From positions 1,862,501-1,926,500 of the forward strand of contig NC_089456.1 in NCBI RefSeq assembly GCF_026210795.1: DNA of 64,000 nt. The letters run 5' to 3'. This document shows, piece by piece, positions 24,370-35,563 of the stretch; position 1 is the first letter of the stretch; each line of letters starts with the position of its first letter. This stretch comes from Rhizophagus irregularis. Its lineage: Eukaryota > Glomeromycota > Glomeromycetes > Glomerales > Glomeraceae. The notes beneath the pieces are model-generated. The model did not search any database. It saw only the letters and a program-made list of their open reading frames with translations, and was not told the DNA's origin. The position numbers and the translations under genes are program-made.

Positions 24370-24860
24370 AGTTCTTTTTTTTTATTTATATACTAATTTT
24401 TTTTTTTAGGTTTTTTTCTTTCAGATACGTGAAAATTTGGTAAGAGGAGGAAGGAGAATGTGTATTCTTCGTGTTATTCATTAACTGGATGAAGTGTTTA
24501 TTAAACATCTTGATTTTTCCTTTATTTAGAAGGTTTTCTGGATTTCTTTGGACGCGCTCTTTGGCATTTTGATTTGGGATTTCGGTAAGACCTTTTAATT
24601 AATTTTTCATTTTTAACAAACTTTATTAGCAGTTCTTTTCTTTATCTTTTTTTAATATTTTTTTTTGTAGGTTTGGGTTTGGGACACTGGAACGAAACTG
24701 ATACTAAGACTTGGACACGTTTAGTAAGTTTCATGACATGTAAACTTACTTTTTTTTAATTTTAATTAGAAACTTTTATTAATGTCTCTTTTCTTCCTTT
24801 TGTAGGTTTCGGTCTTTTTGGGGGTGATTAAAAAGTGAAATGGACGAAATTTGTAGAATC
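24370..24860 (+). repeat. Diverged mini-exon-like cluster, unit B part 2
   Basis: Exon-like segments end at GGTAAGAG (24440), GGTAAGAC (24582) and AGTAAGTT (24723), entered through pyrimidine tracts ending in CAG, TTTAG or TGTAG. Cores share TTTGGACGCG, ACTTGGACACG and similar. Followed by GGCTTACAATGGTTCCTATT, which recurs after the 59.8 kb array (near 60662), suggesting a shared 3' end. Confidence 0.5.
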
Positions 24861-24998
24861 TAGATGCGTGGTGGGTTCTTTAATGAAATGATCGCTCTGG
24901 GCTTACAATGGTTCCTATTTCCTAGTTTACTAAGGGAAGCTGAAGTGGTTTCTTTTTCTTCAAGAATACGTGGATAGGTAGATAAGGACACATGACAT

Positions 24999-27900
24999 AG
25001 CATAGCGAACTTGCTTTATATCACTTTGCCGATCATTTGTCGATCACAATTTTCATTTTATTAAAAAATGATTAAATTATGAAAAAGTGCATAGCAAAAT
25101 AAATGCCTAAATAAGAAAAAAATAAAATATGCCACCTTTATTATTGTATAACATTAAATTAAATAATTTATAATATAATTTTTAATTTCTATATGCTAAA
25201 TTATTAATATGTGATAATTTGAAGTTTCAGCCGATTATTGGATAAAAATTGAAGGCCGAAGCCGAATACGCAAATTTGAAACTTGAAATTTTGCATGAAC
25301 ATCCCTTTTAGTATATATAATCTATAAAAAAAAATAATGCAAGGTTTTGGCCCATAATGCAGGTGTTTTGCTTATAGAGAAATTAGCCAATTATTTGTTA
25401 TTGATATATTTCTAATAAAAGGACAAACTTTTTGTTTTGATCTCAGAAATACAAGAATAAATTATTTTGTTTATTAGTTTTCCCATATATTAAACCAAAT
25501 TCTGCTAGAATTATCATTATTTTTTTTTGCTTTATTAGTAATTCATTAAAATGTCAAATAATAATAATACACGAATTTGTGAATTTGATTCTAATGAATG
25601 TAATGGAAGAATTTATAAAGTTGGAGATAAAGTATCAATTCCAGAGACAAATATTGGGTTAATTTCATGTGAAATGTTTCTTTGTATGTTCCATTACAAT
25701 AAGTTTATTCTTAATGAAAATCATAGATTACAAAAAATGCTACAAGTTTGTTCTCATCCAAAACATCAAATTTATCTTAATCAGTCAAATAAACAAACAA
25801 ATTCTAGCTTAATTAATATTCCAAAAAGACTTATCAATGTTTTAGGATTAGATGAAAAATCTAAAATTTGTGATAGATGTAGAAAAAACACTGATAAAGA
25901 TCCAGAATATCTACAAACTGAAGAATATCAAGCACCAATTCCAATTAAATCAAATAATCAAGATAATATAACAAAAATTGGAACTCATACTTATGCATTA
26001 AGGAATGATATTTTATATACTCAAGCAGAATTAAAACAATTAGAACTAGATTATCAAGAGATTATTTCACAAATATCAATTCCATATGAAGTAAGTTTAA
26101 GTGAAAAGATTAAAAAAATGTCTAATATTTTATATAAAAATCAACATCAATTAAATCAAAAACCTATTTATAATCCCATAGTTTTTAAAGAAATGCTAGA
26201 AACAGCTGATAAAGATTTAATTGGTTTTTTTGATGAATTATATGCTGGAACTAATCCTAATACTAAATGTGATAAAACAAATGAAAATAATAAGAAAAAA
26301 TTGGTTTCTTTATGCTATTTTTTAGCCAGTATTAATAACAAATATATCAATGGACTCAAAGCTGATATTGGATCATATCTACAAACTGCTGGAGCATCAG
26401 CATCTTCAATTGATACTCTTAGTAATTTAGGATTTTCAGTTACAAGGAAAACTGTAAATCAACAAAAATTATTGATTGCAAATGAGCATCAAGAAACTGT
26501 AGATAATTATTGTTTACAAAATATTGAAAAAATGTTTTTTCTTAATATTGATGATTATCATAACATTCACAGAAGGAATCAACCAACTTTAATACAAACA
26601 CATAACATATTTCATTTTGTAACCATTTTATTAAATTCAAATCCCAATATTCTTAAAATATCTGCTTACTCATCTAACAATACTTCAGTTCATAATCCTA
26701 TAGGAGTTGATTCTAAACTAATTATTAAGAATTTTAATGAAATCTTTATGAATAAATTAAATAGTTGTTATTATGAACAAAATGAAATATGGAAACAATT
26801 TTTAATAGAAGATTCTTATGAAAATAGAATGGAATTATTTACTGTTCATAATTATGATGGCCGTATTCAAAATCATCAAGAATTAAGATCTATGATTAAT
26901 AGTAAGCTAATAGATTTTGTTTTACATCCTTTACATAGTACAAAGGATTATATTGAATGTGCAAATCTTTTATTTAAGGTTTTTGAGAAACTTAAAAATA
27001 ATAATGAACAAGATTATTTAAGTGATTGTATTATTCCTACAATTTGTGATTGGCCAGGGCAGGTAAATATTAGAAGAGCTATAACATTAAGAAATAATAA
27101 AGGATCAGAATCTGGAATTCCTCTGGAAATATTAAGTTTAATTCCTATAATTGGTCCACTTCATATATCTCTTAATAGTAGAGAAACATTATTTCAAACC
27201 TATCATTTCTTTTTTGAAATGCTATATCATAATTTATTTGGAGAAAAAAAAGTTTTATCACAAAAACCAAAACAGACTATAATCAATTTTATATTAAACT
27301 TAACATTTCAAGGCTGGAAAAAAATTTGTAATGTTGTTATAAATCGTTTTGAAAATTCCAAAGATGCAGAATATAGAATGATGATGGATTTATTAGATAA
27401 TTCTATACCTCTTACTTTAGATATTTATGCAGTTCTTTTTAGAAGTGGATTTTTTGAAGGATATTTAGAAGGTGTTGTAAGAATTTGGGTACTATTTCAA
27501 AGATTAAGAAGACATAATTATAATAAGGCACCACTTATATTTTTAAGTGATATATTTTATTGGACCTCAAATAATCATCCAATAATTGATATTTTAAAAA
27601 ACCATTTGCCAATTTTTAATGATTATTTTGTTGAAAATTTCCATAGTTCTATTAGAAACCAAACAGCTGAATCTAATTCTATACAACAAATTATTCAAAA
27701 AGCAAAAATCATTGATGCTGAAAGGACTAATAATTTGTCTTTTAAAGAAGCTTTTATTAATTTAAGAAATCCAACTACTTTTAAGACTAAATTAGATTAT
27801 TTAGAAAAAAAGACTTCATTATTTTTATTATCTCTATTTGATGATATTTATCATAATATGGGAAATACACAACAAATTAATAGAAACAAATATCCAAATT

Positions 27901-28585
27901 TTAGTCTTCCAACTTTTAATATTAATGTTGATGTAAAAATCCTTCCATTAGCTTGGAATACACAAACTAAACCCTCTGATAACAAATTTTGTGATGCAGA
28001 AAAATGCTTATTATTATTAAGTAATAATTCAAATTTAGCTAATAATAATAATAATATTGTTTTAACATGTGGACATGCCTATCATAAACAATGTTTGGAC
28101 TTATTAAAGGGTAATTGTGAGTATTGTTTTAATTATTTATCTTTAAATATTGAAAAGAATATTACTAGCTTAAAAAAAAGATTATTTACACCATTAAAAG
28201 ACAATGAAAAACCTTTAGTTGAAGATGAAGATAATGATAGTTTAAGTGAAAATAATAATGATGAGAATATTGAAAATATTTTAGAAGTAATAGAAAGTAA
28301 TATAGATAATCAGTTTGAAATATTATACCAAACATGGTTAAATTATTAGTATTATAATATAATTATTAGTATTTGTATTAATTTTATGTTTTATATAAAT
28401 TTTCTTTAATTAAAATTAAATTTTTGTGAAGTTATCTGTAAATTTTAAACATTTGTTATGTTTATTATTGTGTAAAATTAATATGTTACGGCATTTGTAT
28501 TATGTGATAAGATCAAATAAATGATCAGCAAATGATCGGCAAATGATCGGCAAAATTGTGATAAAATAGAGATGTTCGCTATGCT
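24999..28585 (+). mobile_element. Complete TIR DNA transposon (3587 bp) with intact gene
   Basis: Left end AGCATAGCGAACTTG and right end (inverted) AGCATAGCGAACATC begin imperfect TIRs of about 50 bp; both include TTTGCCGATCATTTG repeats. A 9-bp duplication ACATGACAT flanks it (24990-24998 and 28586-28594), and the unoccupied site survives near 18893. One ORF of 932 codons fills most of the interior, with AT-rich flanks. Nine-base duplications are usual for Mutator-like elements, but the protein is not an obvious MULE transposase, so I leave the superfamily open. Confidence 0.85.
25551..28349 (+). CDS. Putative transposase-like protein with N-terminal Zn-binding region and C-terminal RING-H2 finger
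   Basis: Uninterrupted 932-aa ORF inside the TIR element. N-terminus is Cys/His-rich (CEF..C, CEMFLCMFHYNKF, CSHPKHQ, CDRCRK), probably zinc-binding. The central region has acidic motifs spaced like a DDE/RNase H-fold transposase: FFLNIDDYHNIH (about residue 330), ICDWPGQ (about 500) and FVENFHSS (about 695). I infer, but cannot prove, that these supply D, D and E. The layout recalls the DUF6589/KDZ-like proteins common in fungi. Residues about 820-865 fit RING-H2: FCDAEKC, then LTCGHAYHKQC and CEYC, a ubiquitin-ligase type finger or a DNA/protein-binding zinc module. The tail is acidic and Asn-rich. Codon use is as AT-rich as its surroundings. Intact frame suggests a recent, possibly active copy. 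Confidence 0.7.
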   Translation: MSNNNNTRICEFDSNECNGRIYKVGDKVSIPETNIGLISCEMFLCMFHYNKFILNENHRLQKMLQVCSHPKHQIYLNQSNKQTNSSLINIPKRLINVLGLDEKSKICDRCRKNTDKDPEYLQTEEYQAPIPIKSNNQDNITKIGTHTYALRNDILYTQAELKQLELDYQEIISQISIPYEVSLSEKIKKMSNILYKNQHQLNQKPIYNPIVFKEMLETADKDLIGFFDELYAGTNPNTKCDKTNENNKKKLVSLCYFLASINNKYINGLKADIGSYLQTAGASASSIDTLSNLGFSVTRKTVNQQKLLIANEHQETVDNYCLQNIEKMFFLNIDDYHNIHRRNQPTLIQTHNIFHFVTILLNSNPNILKISAYSSNNTSVHNPIGVDSKLIIKNFNEIFMNKLNSCYYEQNEIWKQFLIEDSYENRMELFTVHNYDGRIQNHQELRSMINSKLIDFVLHPLHSTKDYIECANLLFKVFEKLKNNNEQDYLSDCIIPTICDWPGQVNIRRAITLRNNKGSESGIPLEILSLIPIIGPLHISLNSRETLFQTYHFFFEMLYHNLFGEKKVLSQKPKQTIINFILNLTFQGWKKICNVVINRFENSKDAEYRMMMDLLDNSIPLTLDIYAVLFRSGFFEGYLEGVVRIWVLFQRLRRHNYNKAPLIFLSDIFYWTSNNHPIIDILKNHLPIFNDYFVENFHSSIRNQTAESNSIQQIIQKAKIIDAERTNNLSFKEAFINLRNPTTFKTKLDYLEKKTSLFLLSLFDDIYHNMGNTQQINRNKYPNFSLPTFNINVDVKILPLAWNTQTKPSDNKFCDAEKCLLLLSNNSNLANNNNNIVLTCGHAYHKQCLDLLKGNCEYCFNYLSLNIEKNITSLKKRLFTPLKDNEKPLVEDEDNDSLSENNNDENIENILEVIESNIDNQFEILYQTWLNY

Positions 28586-28768
28586 ACATGACATAGGATT
28601 GAGTGAGATCGGAGAATTGCCTCAGAGAGTATAGTGTAATGAAATGGATGTAGTTGCAGGATTGTATTTACCATGTGACAAATTTTCTTTGAGCGACGTT
28701 GATAATGGATTTGTCTTTTCTTGAGAAATTGAAAGGTTTTGAACCATTCACGTTCTGGTTTCCATATA

Positions 28769-29096
28769 TAGAACTTAGACTCGAGTCAGGATGAGTCAAC
28801 TCGAGTAAAACGAATCAAGAATTTTTTTGACTCAAAGAGTACTCGAGTCTAGGACTCGAGTCAGAACTCGAGTTAACTCGAGTTAATTTGAGTCAAAAGT
28901 TAAAGTGCGGGCCAAAAAAATTATCCATAATTTTATTCAGACCGTTATAGTCATAGTGCTGGCAGGAATTACAAATAGGGTTCAGCTGGCACTATCAACC
29001 ACGTGATCCCGGTTGACTCGAGTCAAGAAATTTCTGACTCGAGTGCGAGTTCAACTTGAGTCAACTTGAGTTACATGAGTGCGAGTTCAAGCTCTA
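28769..29096. mobile_element. hAT-like MITE rich in CTCGAGT
   Basis: Ends TAGAACTTAGACTCG and (inverted) TAGAGCTTGAACTCG; 8-bp duplication TCCATATA on both sides (28761-28768, 29097-29104). The empty site TCCATATATATTGG is at 18999. Interior packed with palindromic ACTCGAGT and variants, probably subterminal binding motifs. Noncoding. Confidence 0.75.
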
Positions 29097-30120
29097 TCCA
29101 TATATATTGGTATAGTGTCCTGTAATTATTGAAAATATTTGTATTAGGAACATCCATGAAATTTCAAAAAAAAATGCTGAAGGGACGAATTACGTAGGAT
29201 AAGTCTGACCGGAAATTATTTCTTGCGTATTATTAGGAGAGACTGTAGTAAAATGCATCAGACACTTCCTACAATCAGTACATTTTACATCTCCGTTAGC
29301 TGGCTAGGACACCAGTTCTGCATTCGGTCCCAAAAATATTGCAGTAAAGTTTCTGCCCAATCAGCTTGGCTGACTACACCACCTAATCATACGTTCCATC
29401 CAAATTTATTTCATGAGAACTTGGCGCAATTTTGCTGCACCATACTTAACGATTTTTGGAATGTGATCGGACTCATATCTATGAATTTGTTATTTGTATT
29501 TACTGTGAATTTACTATATATTTACTGCAATTTGTTATATATTTATTATGTATTTACTATGAATTCACTATATACTTATTATGTATTTACTGCATATTTA
29601 TTATAAAGTTAATATAAATTTATTATAAATTTACTACATGTTTAATGCAAATTATATATATCATTACTTTAAATTAAGGTTGCTTGCCAAAACCTAGGGG
29701 TTTAGGCAAGATGGCATTTCACCGAAAAGCGAAATTCTGCCGAAACTATATTAAAGTTATATTAAAAAACTGGCGAAACTTTAGAAAAAGGCGAAACTGC
29801 CGAAACTTATTATCAATGCCGAAACTGCCGAAACTCTGCCGAAACTATAATAAATCTATATTAAAATTTTGATGAAACTAATTGTAGGATTTTGAAGAGG
29901 TTTAGACAAGCAACCTTACTTTAAATCATTTATACAGTTTCTTGCTAACATTTATATAGTTTCTTTGTATTAGCAATACAATTTCTATACTATTACTATA
30001 ATTTACTACATATTTTCTATATTAAATACATATAACTGCATTAGAATTAACATAGAGTAGCTGTACGCCTACTACATTAAATGGTGGCAGCATGGCTACA
30101 GCCACGATTTTATAGGTTTC
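29097..30120. repeat. 3' block of large unit B
   Basis: Second copy of 19003-19810, broken by the MITE at 29675. A 127-codon ORF here (29223-29606) reads through repeat sequence that is not conserved in frame in the other copy, so it is not called a gene. Confidence 0.65.
29675..29918. mobile_element. hAT-like MITE (244 bp) with GCCGAAAC repeats
   Basis: Ends TAAGGTTGCTTG and its exact complement; 8-bp duplication CTTTAAAT (29667-29674, 29919-29926); empty site at 19604-19611. Interior is a short array of GCCGAAACT and GGCGAAACT units. Confidence 0.8.
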
Positions 30121-30212
30121 AGTAAAGTAGGTATAATAATACATATGGAGAAATCTATTTTTTCATAATGGTACTATTGAATTTTTCTTTTTTCCATTTA
30201 CTAACTTTAATA

Positions 30213-31211
30213 ATGGTGTAGTTAGCCAAAATATCCAAATAGCAGTCAATATGAAATAATGACAAAATTTTATTTATTATAAAAAACAAGAAGTACATAA
30301 CATTACTATACTTATTTTTGAACAGTGCATTATTTTTAATTAAATAAAACTACAAAATATTTGTTATTTTTAACTCATTTATTTCTGTCCAACCATACTT
30401 TAATATTACATTTTTAGTAATTTAATTGTAAAAAAGAAATATTTTTAATATTTAATTGTTCTTTAAATTAATAATAAATAGTTTATTTAACCATTAAAAC
30501 TATAACAATACAATTATACAGATAAAATAAAAAAGGGAATTTTTTTTAAGGGATTTGAAAATATATGTGCATTATTTTTTTTTTTATTATACAATGGTGA
30601 AAATATTTTTTGTTTTAATTTAAAGTCTTATATTATTCACTATCTTTGACAAATTTCAAGTTTTTTGCATTATTTTTTATTTTTAATATACTAATTTTTA
30701 GCTAAGTTCCAACTCAAAAAACAAAAAGCATTTGAAAAAATATTTTAATAAACACTTAGAGACTGACAAGTAGTTATATATTCCATATTTAGTCTGGAGA
30801 TTATTTGTATAAATATGTTACATTTTACCTGAAATTTTCAATTTAACCAATTTTAGGCCAGAATTAAGAAAATTTCGGCCAGAATTATGGATTCAAAAAT
30901 CATTAATTTAGCCAATTAAATAAGTTTAGATTGATTTTAAATTTCACAAATGTATTTTATATTTGAAGAGGGTGATATTGACCATAATAAAGTGAATTAG
31001 GAGGTTACATAAGCAATGACTGCTTTTTGGATATTTTGGCTAACTACATTATTATTTAAAAAAAGTGTATTTAGCTGAAAATATTCAGCTGAAAATAGTA
31101 GATGTTGAAGCAATAAAATATTCAAAGATCAATATGAATTTTTTTCGGCTGGGTGTTGTTAGCCAAAAATTTACTGTGCCTTCAGCTGAATTTTATGGCT
31201 AACTACACCAT
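30213..31211. mobile_element. TA-flanked TIR element (999 bp)
   Basis: Ends ATGGTGTAGTTAGCCA and complement, flanked by TA. A further inverted copy of the end (GGCTAACTACAT near 31043) makes the right side look composite. The surrounding sequence matches 14204-14350, which lacks the insertion. No transposase ORF. Confidence 0.6.
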
Positions 31212-31347
31212 TATCTAACTATAGAGCATAATTTCACCACTTTATATTAGTCAAATGAAATTTACTTCCTTTATTTAATTGAAAGTTGTTTAGCAGTATA
31301 AAATCTACTTAATACTTGTAAGATTTATCACATTTTTTATAATAATA

Positions 31348-32308
31348 TGGGCCGGTGCAAAAAGATTCGTACTAAAAATAGATAAGATTTACATTAAGGT
31401 CAAATATTGCACAACATAATATAACGGTCCGAAATTCATATATTTGATAAATAATAACTAAAAGTACTTGATTTTTAATTTTCTTTCTTATACCATCCTT
31501 TTTTCTTTTTTAAAATAAAATAGAATACTGTTAAAATATAACAAAAAAATAGTAATAATTAATGATTGCAATTACACTTTTTAAATTAATTTTATGAGGA
31601 TGAGCCATCTGATGTTCATATTACGCAAGCAAACTGCTGAAGCATTGGGAATTACTAAAAGTACAATTAAAATTATGATATCAAATTAAAATAAGGTATA
31701 GCAGCAGTATATTCATGCTAAAACTTTACATATAAAATGCAAATAAATAATAAACTGTCTAATAATTTACAATATTTCCTTTTTAATAAATGGAAAATAT
31801 CAGAATTTTTAAAATTAATTTAAATAAACAAAGGAAAAGCATTTATTTTCTTGTTCTAAAATAGCAAAATACTATAATTATCAAAAAAATTTTTATCTCT
31901 ACTTATTACCACAAACTTTAACTAATTGAAGGTTTTTAAATAGTTATAAAGTGTAAAATTGTAAGTTTAAGTTCTCATTCAAAATCTTTATCCATTTATG
32001 ATACATTATTAAATTCATTTAAAAAAAAAAAATTTCATAAGTTTTAATTAAATTTTAGATAATGGCATTTAAATATGTTAAAGAATACTTTAAATATCAT
32101 ATAAAAAATGCACAATTAATCAATAAAAATTTAGTGGTTATCAGTTATAGTAATTTTAATTGATAATACACAATTTAATCTTACACTTATATTTTTATAT
32201 TTCCCAAACATATATCAATTCAAATTAAATAAATAAATAAACATTTATATAATAAAAAATTTTTTTATTGGCATTTTGTTGAGGTACGAATCTTTTTGCA
32301 CCAGCCCA
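31348..32308. mobile_element. Tc1/mariner-like element with decayed interior
   Basis: Ends TGGGCCGGTGCAAAAAGATT and, inverted, TGGGCTGGTGCAAAAAGATT, with TA on both sides (31346-31347, 32309-32310). A remnant helix-turn-helix reading frame lies inside; the rest is AT-rich noncoding sequence. Confidence 0.7.
31594..31689 (+). pseudogene. Helix-turn-helix remnant of a transposase
   Basis: A 31-codon frame contains RKQTAEALGITKSTIK, a typical HTH of Tc1/mariner-type or other transposases, then stops. It is too short to work and sits inside a TIR element, so it is most simply the last trace of that element's transposase. Confidence 0.45.
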
Positions 32309-33519
32309 TACTAACTTATGAATTATTGTATAATATATTATTATATTTAAACTACAGTATATATTTTATACAAATATTTTTATTAATAAAATTATTAGTT
32401 TTTTCAAAATAAAACAATTTAAATTTTAATAAATTATGTAATATAGGTGAACTTTACCTTGGGTAAATTTCACCACTGGTGAGCATTAAAATCACTCTTT
32501 AATTTAATTTATATTAATATTAAAGGAACTGAGTAAACTAAATTGAATAGTGTAATATTAGAATAAAATTGCAGTTAATTAATTTGCTGATCAATAAAAT
32601 TTTTTGTCAATGAACATAATAGAGGTCATCATGTGATATTTTTTTTTAATTAATTTAATGAAAAAATGTTGCAAAACGTTTTTTCAAAGTATTTTTAATT
32701 GAAAAAAAGTTTTCACAACGTTTTTTTAATTAATCCCCTTTTTTATTAGCAGATCTTTTTTCTTTACCAGACAGATTTATATATTTTTATTATTAGCTCT
32801 AATGATCATTTATATTCATTAGCAGATCTGCTAAAACTCACCGCAGGTGATTTCACCAGTCAAATTATAATTCCAGCCAAATTCAATTGTGTAACCTAAT
32901 AAAAAGTTTTTGATTTTTTTTAGTTACAATGTGGTACAAATATTGCACTAATGGATCCAGAAGATACCCGTTTATAAGTAAATATGCAGTTAAATTTGTG
33001 TAACCTCACTGAATAAATCACTTTACTTAAGAAATCTATTTCGTAATGGTCAAAAGTGGTCTATTTGACCTTAAAAGTGGCAAAAGTGACCATCAGCTAC
33101 CTTAATTGATGGTCAAAAGTGGTCATATAGCACATAGGAATTTTTCAAAAATTTTCTGTTTGGTTATACTAATAATTGGTAGTTAAAGGCGAGGGCATAT
33201 TTGACCATCAATTAAGGCAGCTGATGGTCACGTTTGACCACTTTTAACCATCAATTAAGGTAGCTGATGGTTATATTTGACCACTTTTAAGGCCAAATAG
33301 ACTACTTTTGACCACCAATTAAGGCAACTGATGGTTATTTGACCATCAATAAGGTCAAGTTTGACCACTTTTAAGGTCAAATAGACCACTTTTGACCATT
33401 ACGAAATAGATTTCTTAAGTAAAGTGATTTATGCAGTGAGGCTACACAAAATTTAACTGCATATTTGATTATAAATGGGTATCTTCTGAACTTATTGGTG
33501 CAATTTTTATACCACATTG

Positions 33520-35563
33520 TAGTGTTCCGAAAAAAATCTGATCCGATTCATATCCGCGGATCTGATCCGAAACGGATCGGATCAGATCAGCTTTTTTATG
33601 ATCCGTGATCTGATCCGAATCAAAAAAATTTGATCCGTTTTGGATCGAATCGGATCAGATCAGTTATTCATTCAAATCGGATTGGATTGAATCAGATTTG
33701 AACGGATTCGGATCGGATCCAGATCGGATCCGAATCTTAGAAAATAAAAAACGTTTTGCGCAATGTTTTTTATTAAGACAATTAAAAACCGTTGTGAAAT
33801 GGTTCTTTTTTGTTAAATAAACCGTTTCGCAACGGTTTTTATTAAAATAATTTAAAAAACCGTTGCGAAATGGTTCTTTTTAGTTAAATAAACCGTTTCG
33901 CAATGGCTTTTATTAAAATAATTTAAAAAACCGTTGTGAAACGGTTCTTTTTAGTTAAATAAACTGTTTCACAACAGTTTATACTAAAACAATTTAAGAA
34001 ACCGTTGCGAAACGGTTCTTTTTTATTAAATAAACTGTTTCGCAACGGTTTTTATTAAAACAATTAAAAAAACCGTTGCGAAACGGTTCTTTTTAATTAA
34101 ATAAACCATTTCGCAATGGTTCTTTTTAATTAAATAAACCGTTTCACAACGGTTTATATTAAAACAATTAAAAAAACCGTTGCGAAATGGTTCTTTTTAA
34201 TTAAATAAACCGTTTCACAACGGTTTATATTAAAACAATTAAAAAAACCGTTGCGAAACGGTTCTTTTTAATTAAATAAACCGTTTCGCAACAGTTCTTT
34301 TTAATTAAATAAACCGTTTCGCAACGGGTTTTTATTAAAATAATTTAAAAAACTGTTGCGAAACGGTTCTTTTTAGTTAAATAAACCGTTTCGCAACGGT
34401 TTATACTAAAACAATTTAAGAAACCGTTGCGAAATGGTTCTTTTTTGTTAAATAAACCATTTCGCAACAGTTTTTATTAAAATAATTTAAAAAACCATTG
34501 TGAAACAGTTCTTTTTAATTAAATAAACTGTTTCGCAACGTTTTATATTAAAACAATTAAATAAACCATTTCGCAACGGTTTATATTAAAACAATTAAAT
34601 AAACCATTTCGCAACGGTTTAAGTTAAAAAACCGTTGCGAAATGGTTCTTTTTTGTTAAATAAACCATTTCGCAATGGTTTTTATTAAAATAATTTAAAA
34701 AACCGTTGCAAAACGATTCTTTTTAATTAAATAAACCATTTCGCAACGGTTTATACTAAAACAATTTAAGAAACCATTGCGAAACAGTTCTTTTTTGTTA
34801 AATAAACCGTTTCGCAATGGTTTATACTAAAACAATTTAAGAAACCGTTGCGAAATGGTTCTTTTTAATTAAATAAACCATTTCGCAACAGTTTTTATTA
34901 AAATAATTTAAAAAACTGTTGCAAAATGGTTCTTTTTAATTAAATAAACCGTTTCGCAACGGTTTATATTAAAACAATTAAAAAACCGTTGCGAAATGGT
35001 TCTTTTTAATTAAATAAACCGTTTCGCAACGGTTTATATTAAAATATTTTAAAAAACCGTTGCAAAACAGTTCTTTTTAATTAAATAAACCGTTTCGCAA
35101 CGGTTTATATTAAAATATTTTAAAAAACCGTTGCAAAACGGTTCTTTTTAATTAAATAAACTGTTTTGCAACGGTTTATATTAGAACAATTAAATTTTTA
35201 ATTAAATAAACCGTTTCGCAACAGTTTTTATTAAATTCGTTAAAAAACCGTTTCACAACAGTTTTTTTTGTTTAAATTGAAATAAAAAACGTTTCGCAAC
35301 ATTTTTTATTAAATAAATCTTTAAAAAAACGTTGTGAAACGTTTTTTTAACTTCTGATTCGGATCAGATTCAGATCAGATCGGTTTTATCCGAATTGGAT
35401 TCAGACCGAATCGAATCAAGCTCATTTTGGATTCAGATCGGATCGGATCCAATTATTTTTGATCCGAATTCGGATCAGATCAAATCCAACTTTTTTTGAT
35501 CCGAATTCGGATCAGATCGGATTCATCTCAAATCCGATCTGATTCGATCCGTTCGGAACACTA
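33520..35563. mobile_element. hAT-like element (2044 bp) with internal satellite
   Basis: Perfect 12-bp ends TAGTGTTCCGAA and complement, 8-bp duplication CCACATTG (33512-33519, 35564-35571). The uninterrupted site is visible, inverted, in the left foldback arm near 32926-32933. Both subterminal regions are packed with GGATCCGATC/GATCAGATC motifs, and the centre is a hairpin satellite. No transposase, so non-autonomous. Confidence 0.75.
33776..35345. repeat. Satellite of alternating inverted AACCGTTGCGAAACGGTT hairpins
   Basis: About 22 units of roughly 70 bp. Each has AACCGTTGCGAAACGGTT and then its reverse complement AACCGTTTCGCAACGGTT, separated by AT spacers (TTTTTAATTAAATA and TATATTAAAACAATTAAA). 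Each motif is a 7-bp stem with a GCGA or TCGC loop. Most differences between units change CG to TG or CA. Confidence 0.85.

Noticed and set aside
29223-29606. 127-codon plus-strand ORF in the large repeat block
   Set aside because: The corresponding region of unit A (about 19135-19500) does not keep the frame, and the C-terminal half translates TATTTACT repeats.
33776-35345. CRISPR array
   Set aside because: Regular repeats, but spacers are themselves repeated A/T sequence, the repeats alternate orientation and the DNA is eukaryotic.
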